Notes under the pieces: generated by a model | What the model was told of the DNA's origin: nothing | What the model saw: only the letters and a program-made list of their open reading frames with translations | Databases searched by the model: none | Part shown: in pieces, positions 61,947-64,000 of the stretch | Numbering within the stretch: position 1 is the first letter of the stretch | Layout: every line of letters starts with the position of its first letter | Assembly: GCA_023459675.1 (NCBI GenBank) | Contig: JAEWTC010000088.1 | Coordinates: 1-64,000, forward strand | DNA: 64,000 nucleotides | Reading direction: 5' to 3' | Origin: Bacillota bacterium | GTDB taxonomy: Bacteria > Bacillota > Clostridia > Christensenellales > Aristaeellaceae | Position numbers and translations under genes: made by a program

Positions 61947-62666
61947 TTGACAACCGTCTTGAAACGCGAATTTCTGGGTTTCTTCCGCACGCCGGTGGGC
62001 TACGTGTTCCTCGGCGTGTTTTCCGCGCTCTCCGGCGTGATTTTCTACCTGAACAATATCCAAACCCTGTCCGGCGAGCTTTTGGTTTTTTTATCGCAGC
62101 TGACGCTTCTGCTCATGCTGCTGTGCCCGCTTTTAACCATGCGGCTGTTGTGCGACGATCAGAGCAAGCGGACCGACAAGCTGCTGCTGTCCAGCCCCGT
62201 GCCCCTGCCTTCCATCGTGCTGGGCAAGTTTCTGGCCGCCGCCGCCGTGATGATGATCGCCATCGCGCTGACCAACGTTTGCACGCTGATCCTGGCGCTG
62301 TACGGCACGGTGTACGCGGGCGAATGGTTTGTGGGCTATCTGGGGTTTTCCCTGCAGGCGATGGCCTTTCTGGCGATCGACTTTTTCCTCACCAGCTTTG
62401 CGGCAAGCCAGGTTTCCGCCGCGTTGCTGGCCTTCGCGGGCAACCTGGTGCTGTGGATGATGGATTTGATCGCGGACGCGGTGCCGGTTGCCTTCATTTC
62501 GCGCACGCTGCGTTTTGTAAGCCTGTACGATCGCTATGAGCCGTTCATCCTCGGCCAGCTGAGCTTTGCGAGCATCACGTTTTTCCTCTTCGTGATCGCG
62601 CTGTTTGTGATCGGCACCATGCGCCTTCTGGACGCGCGTCGTTTTTCGCAGGGAGGGGCCGCATGA
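61947..62666 (+). CDS. ABC-2 permease (GldF-like)
   Basis: 239 aa, six membrane helices, TTG start at 61947 with AGGAGG ten bases upstream. It shows the GldF pattern REFLGFFRTPVGYVFLGVFSALSG and the SKRTDKLLLSSPVPLPSIVLGK loop. Overlaps the next gene by ATGA. Gld-type transporters with an auxiliary domain occur outside gliding bacteria, with unknown cargo. Confidence 0.85.
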   Translation: MTTVLKREFLGFFRTPVGYVFLGVFSALSGVIFYLNNIQTLSGELLVFLSQLTLLLMLLCPLLTMRLLCDDQSKRTDKLLLSSPVPLPSIVLGKFLAAAAVMMIAIALTNVCTLILALYGTVYAGEWFVGYLGFSLQAMAFLAIDFFLTSFAASQVSAALLAFAGNLVLWMMDLIADAVPVAFISRTLRFVSLYDRYEPFILGQLSFASITFFLFVIALFVIGTMRLLDARRFSQGGAA

Positions 62667-64000
62667 TGTGGAAACGGTTCGTAACCATGCTGCGCAAGCC
62701 CAAATGGCGCTTCGGTTCCTACAGCGCGCTGGTCATGGCGCTGCTCATCTCCATCGCCGTGCTGATCAGCATTGCCATAGACAGCCTGGAAACCAATTAC
62801 GGCTGGCAGAAGGACTACTCCTTCAACGGCTATACCGCCACGGGCGAGGAAACGGCAAAGGCGCTTGCTACCCTCACGCAGCCGGTAACGCTGTACCTTT
62901 TGTACCAATCCAACGATATGGATAACCAGCTGTTCGAGGTGCTGATGCGCTACCACCTGTTGAACGACCTCATCACCGTTAAGCCGATCGACCTGGCCAA
63001 GAACCCCGGTTTCCTCACGCTGTTCGAAGGCGATCTGCAGGCGTCCGTTTCCGCGGACACCGTCGTGGTCAGCTGCGAGGCGACGGGGCGGCACAAGATA
63101 TTAAGCTACAAGGATTTCATCACGCAGGGATACAACATCGAAACCGGTTCGTTTGAAATTGCGGGGCTCGCGTACGAGAAAAGCGTGACCGAGGCGCTGC
63201 TCTACGTCAGCCAGAACAGCGTGCCGGTGATCGGCGTTTCCCAGGGCCACGGGGAACTCAGCCCCGAAACGATGGAAACCCTGCTGGACTTCTTGCAGGC
63301 CAACAGCTACGACGTGAAGACCGTGAACCTGCTTTCGGGCGACACGCTGGACGGCGTGGACCTGTTCGTAATCGCCAACCCGTATAAGGATTTCACCCAG
63401 GGCGAAATCGAAACCCTGCAGGCGTTTGCGCAAAACGGCGGCAGCTTTTTCGTGATCCGGGACTATACGGACCCGCTGGATTTGCAAAATTACCAGGCGC
63501 TGCTGGGCAGCTACGCCGTTACGCCCCTGCCGGGCATCGTGGTGGCGGGCGCGGAGGATGCCGGCAGCTATTACGGCGAGCGCATCTATCTGCTCCCCTA
63601 TTTCAATGCCATGGACATGACCCTTCCGTTGATCACCAACGGCATGGACGTTCTTCTGCTGGTCGGCGCCAGCGCATTTGAAACGCCGGCGGACCAGCCG
63701 GACGCTTCGCTTTCCGCGGCGACGGTGCTGAAATCCGGCCCGAACGCCTATCTGCGCAACACCACGGACGGCGACGGCTCCATCGACTATCAGGAGGGCG
63801 ACCGCAAAGGCGAGCTGACGCTTGCGATCCTTTCCGCGCGCATGCACCCAAACGGCAACATCAGCCGGATGTTCGCCATCGGCAATTCCACCGTGTTTAC
63901 CGACGAATACATCTACCAGCGCACCTTCAACCAGCAGTTCATCCTGCAATTGATGTACGAGCTGCTGCCGCAGAAAAACATCTCGCTGGATATCGCCGCC
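62663..64000 (+). CDS. ABC auxiliary/permease protein with GldG-type external domain (partial)
   Basis: 446 residues, open at the right window end. Starts ATG 62663 with GGGAGG, overlapping the GldF-like stop. An N-terminal membrane helix (about 22-40) precedes a large extracytosolic domain with the GldG/ABC_transp_aux pattern: an early YSFNGYTATGEET, then the Rossmann-like half with VPVIGVSQGHGELSPE and VDLFVIANPYKDFTQGEIETLQAFAQNGGSFFVI in parts. The C-terminal helix lies beyond the window. Confidence 0.85.
   Translation, partial: MMWKRFVTMLRKPKWRFGSYSALVMALLISIAVLISIAIDSLETNYGWQKDYSFNGYTATGEETAKALATLTQPVTLYLLYQSNDMDNQLFEVLMRYHLLNDLITVKPIDLAKNPGFLTLFEGDLQASVSADTVVVSCEATGRHKILSYKDFITQGYNIETGSFEIAGLAYEKSVTEALLYVSQNSVPVIGVSQGHGELSPETMETLLDFLQANSYDVKTVNLLSGDTLDGVDLFVIANPYKDFTQGEIETLQAFAQNGGSFFVIRDYTDPLDLQNYQALLGSYAVTPLPGIVVAGAEDAGSYYGERIYLLPYFNAMDMTLPLITNGMDVLLLVGASAFETPADQPDASLSAATVLKSGPNAYLRNTTDGDGSIDYQEGDRKGELTLAILSARMHPNGNISRMFAIGNSTVFTDEYIYQRTFNQQFILQLMYELLPQKNISLDIAA

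Overview
The window comes from a GC-rich member of the Bacillota, most likely class Clostridia. The evidence is an AbrB/SpoVT-type regulator with the zinc-finger tail common in clostridia, a T-box leader in front of methionyl-tRNA synthetase, YesM/YesN-type and GntR/YtrA-type regulation, a BmpA lipoprotein nucleoside importer, strong SD sequences (GGAGG), frequent ATGA start/stop overlaps, and rho-independent terminators. A lineage such as Christensenellales or another high-GC gut order is plausible, but this cannot be proved from the window. I see no phage, insertion sequence, CRISPR array or rRNA.

Layout. 1-1761: 5' part of a copper P-type ATPase, divergent from a split (two-gene) chromate transporter. 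1910-5267: surface-sugar operon (membrane sugar-phosphate transferase, nucleotidyltransferase, GalE). 5350-5720: non-coding stretch with a 37-bp tandem repeat. 5803-8634: TetR regulator plus an ABC exporter with two permeases. 8743-17284: a zinc-ribbon peptide, a small ACT/NikR-like protein and a purine cluster (xpt, a BmpA-type nucleoside ABC importer, guaA). 17435-20516: small membrane protein, secDF, AbrB-like regulator. 20759-24867: T-box, metG, a TatD nuclease, a Fe-S protein and rpmB. 24966-30719: two secreted proteins, a TrxB-like flavoprotein, a DppA aminopeptidase, GNAT, isochorismatase-fold and flavodoxin proteins. 30755-38531: an ABC-F protein, then a 1129-residue membrane-anchored repeat protein overlapping an acyltransferase, which overlaps an M29 aminopeptidase.

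38604-53675 is the centrepiece: about 15 kb on the minus strand forming one arabinose regulon. It has a sugar-sensing lipoprotein, YesM-type kinase and YesN-type regulator, then a YtfQ/R/T/YjfF-like sugar ABC importer, an iron alcohol dehydrogenase, AraR and araB-araD-araA. A recognisable AraR operator lies just downstream of the araB promoter -10. The architecture resembles the AraPST-AraEGH system known from Geobacillus, but the importer is of the galactofuranose type.

53783-54545 holds two families of repeated, hairpin-forming intergenic elements. In the first family (three copies) the stems change sequence while staying complementary, which is the best candidate here for something undescribed. 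They lie beside a tRNA operon (Leu, Gly-GCC, Gly-TCC), and one copy of the second family is its terminator. 55117-58549: a YtrA/YtrB-like GntR-ABC operon with a palindromic operator. 58690-60128: an ECF sigma factor and a membrane anti-sigma-like partner. 60314-60895: an HD-domain protein. 61012-64000: a Gld-type ABC system, cut by the window end.
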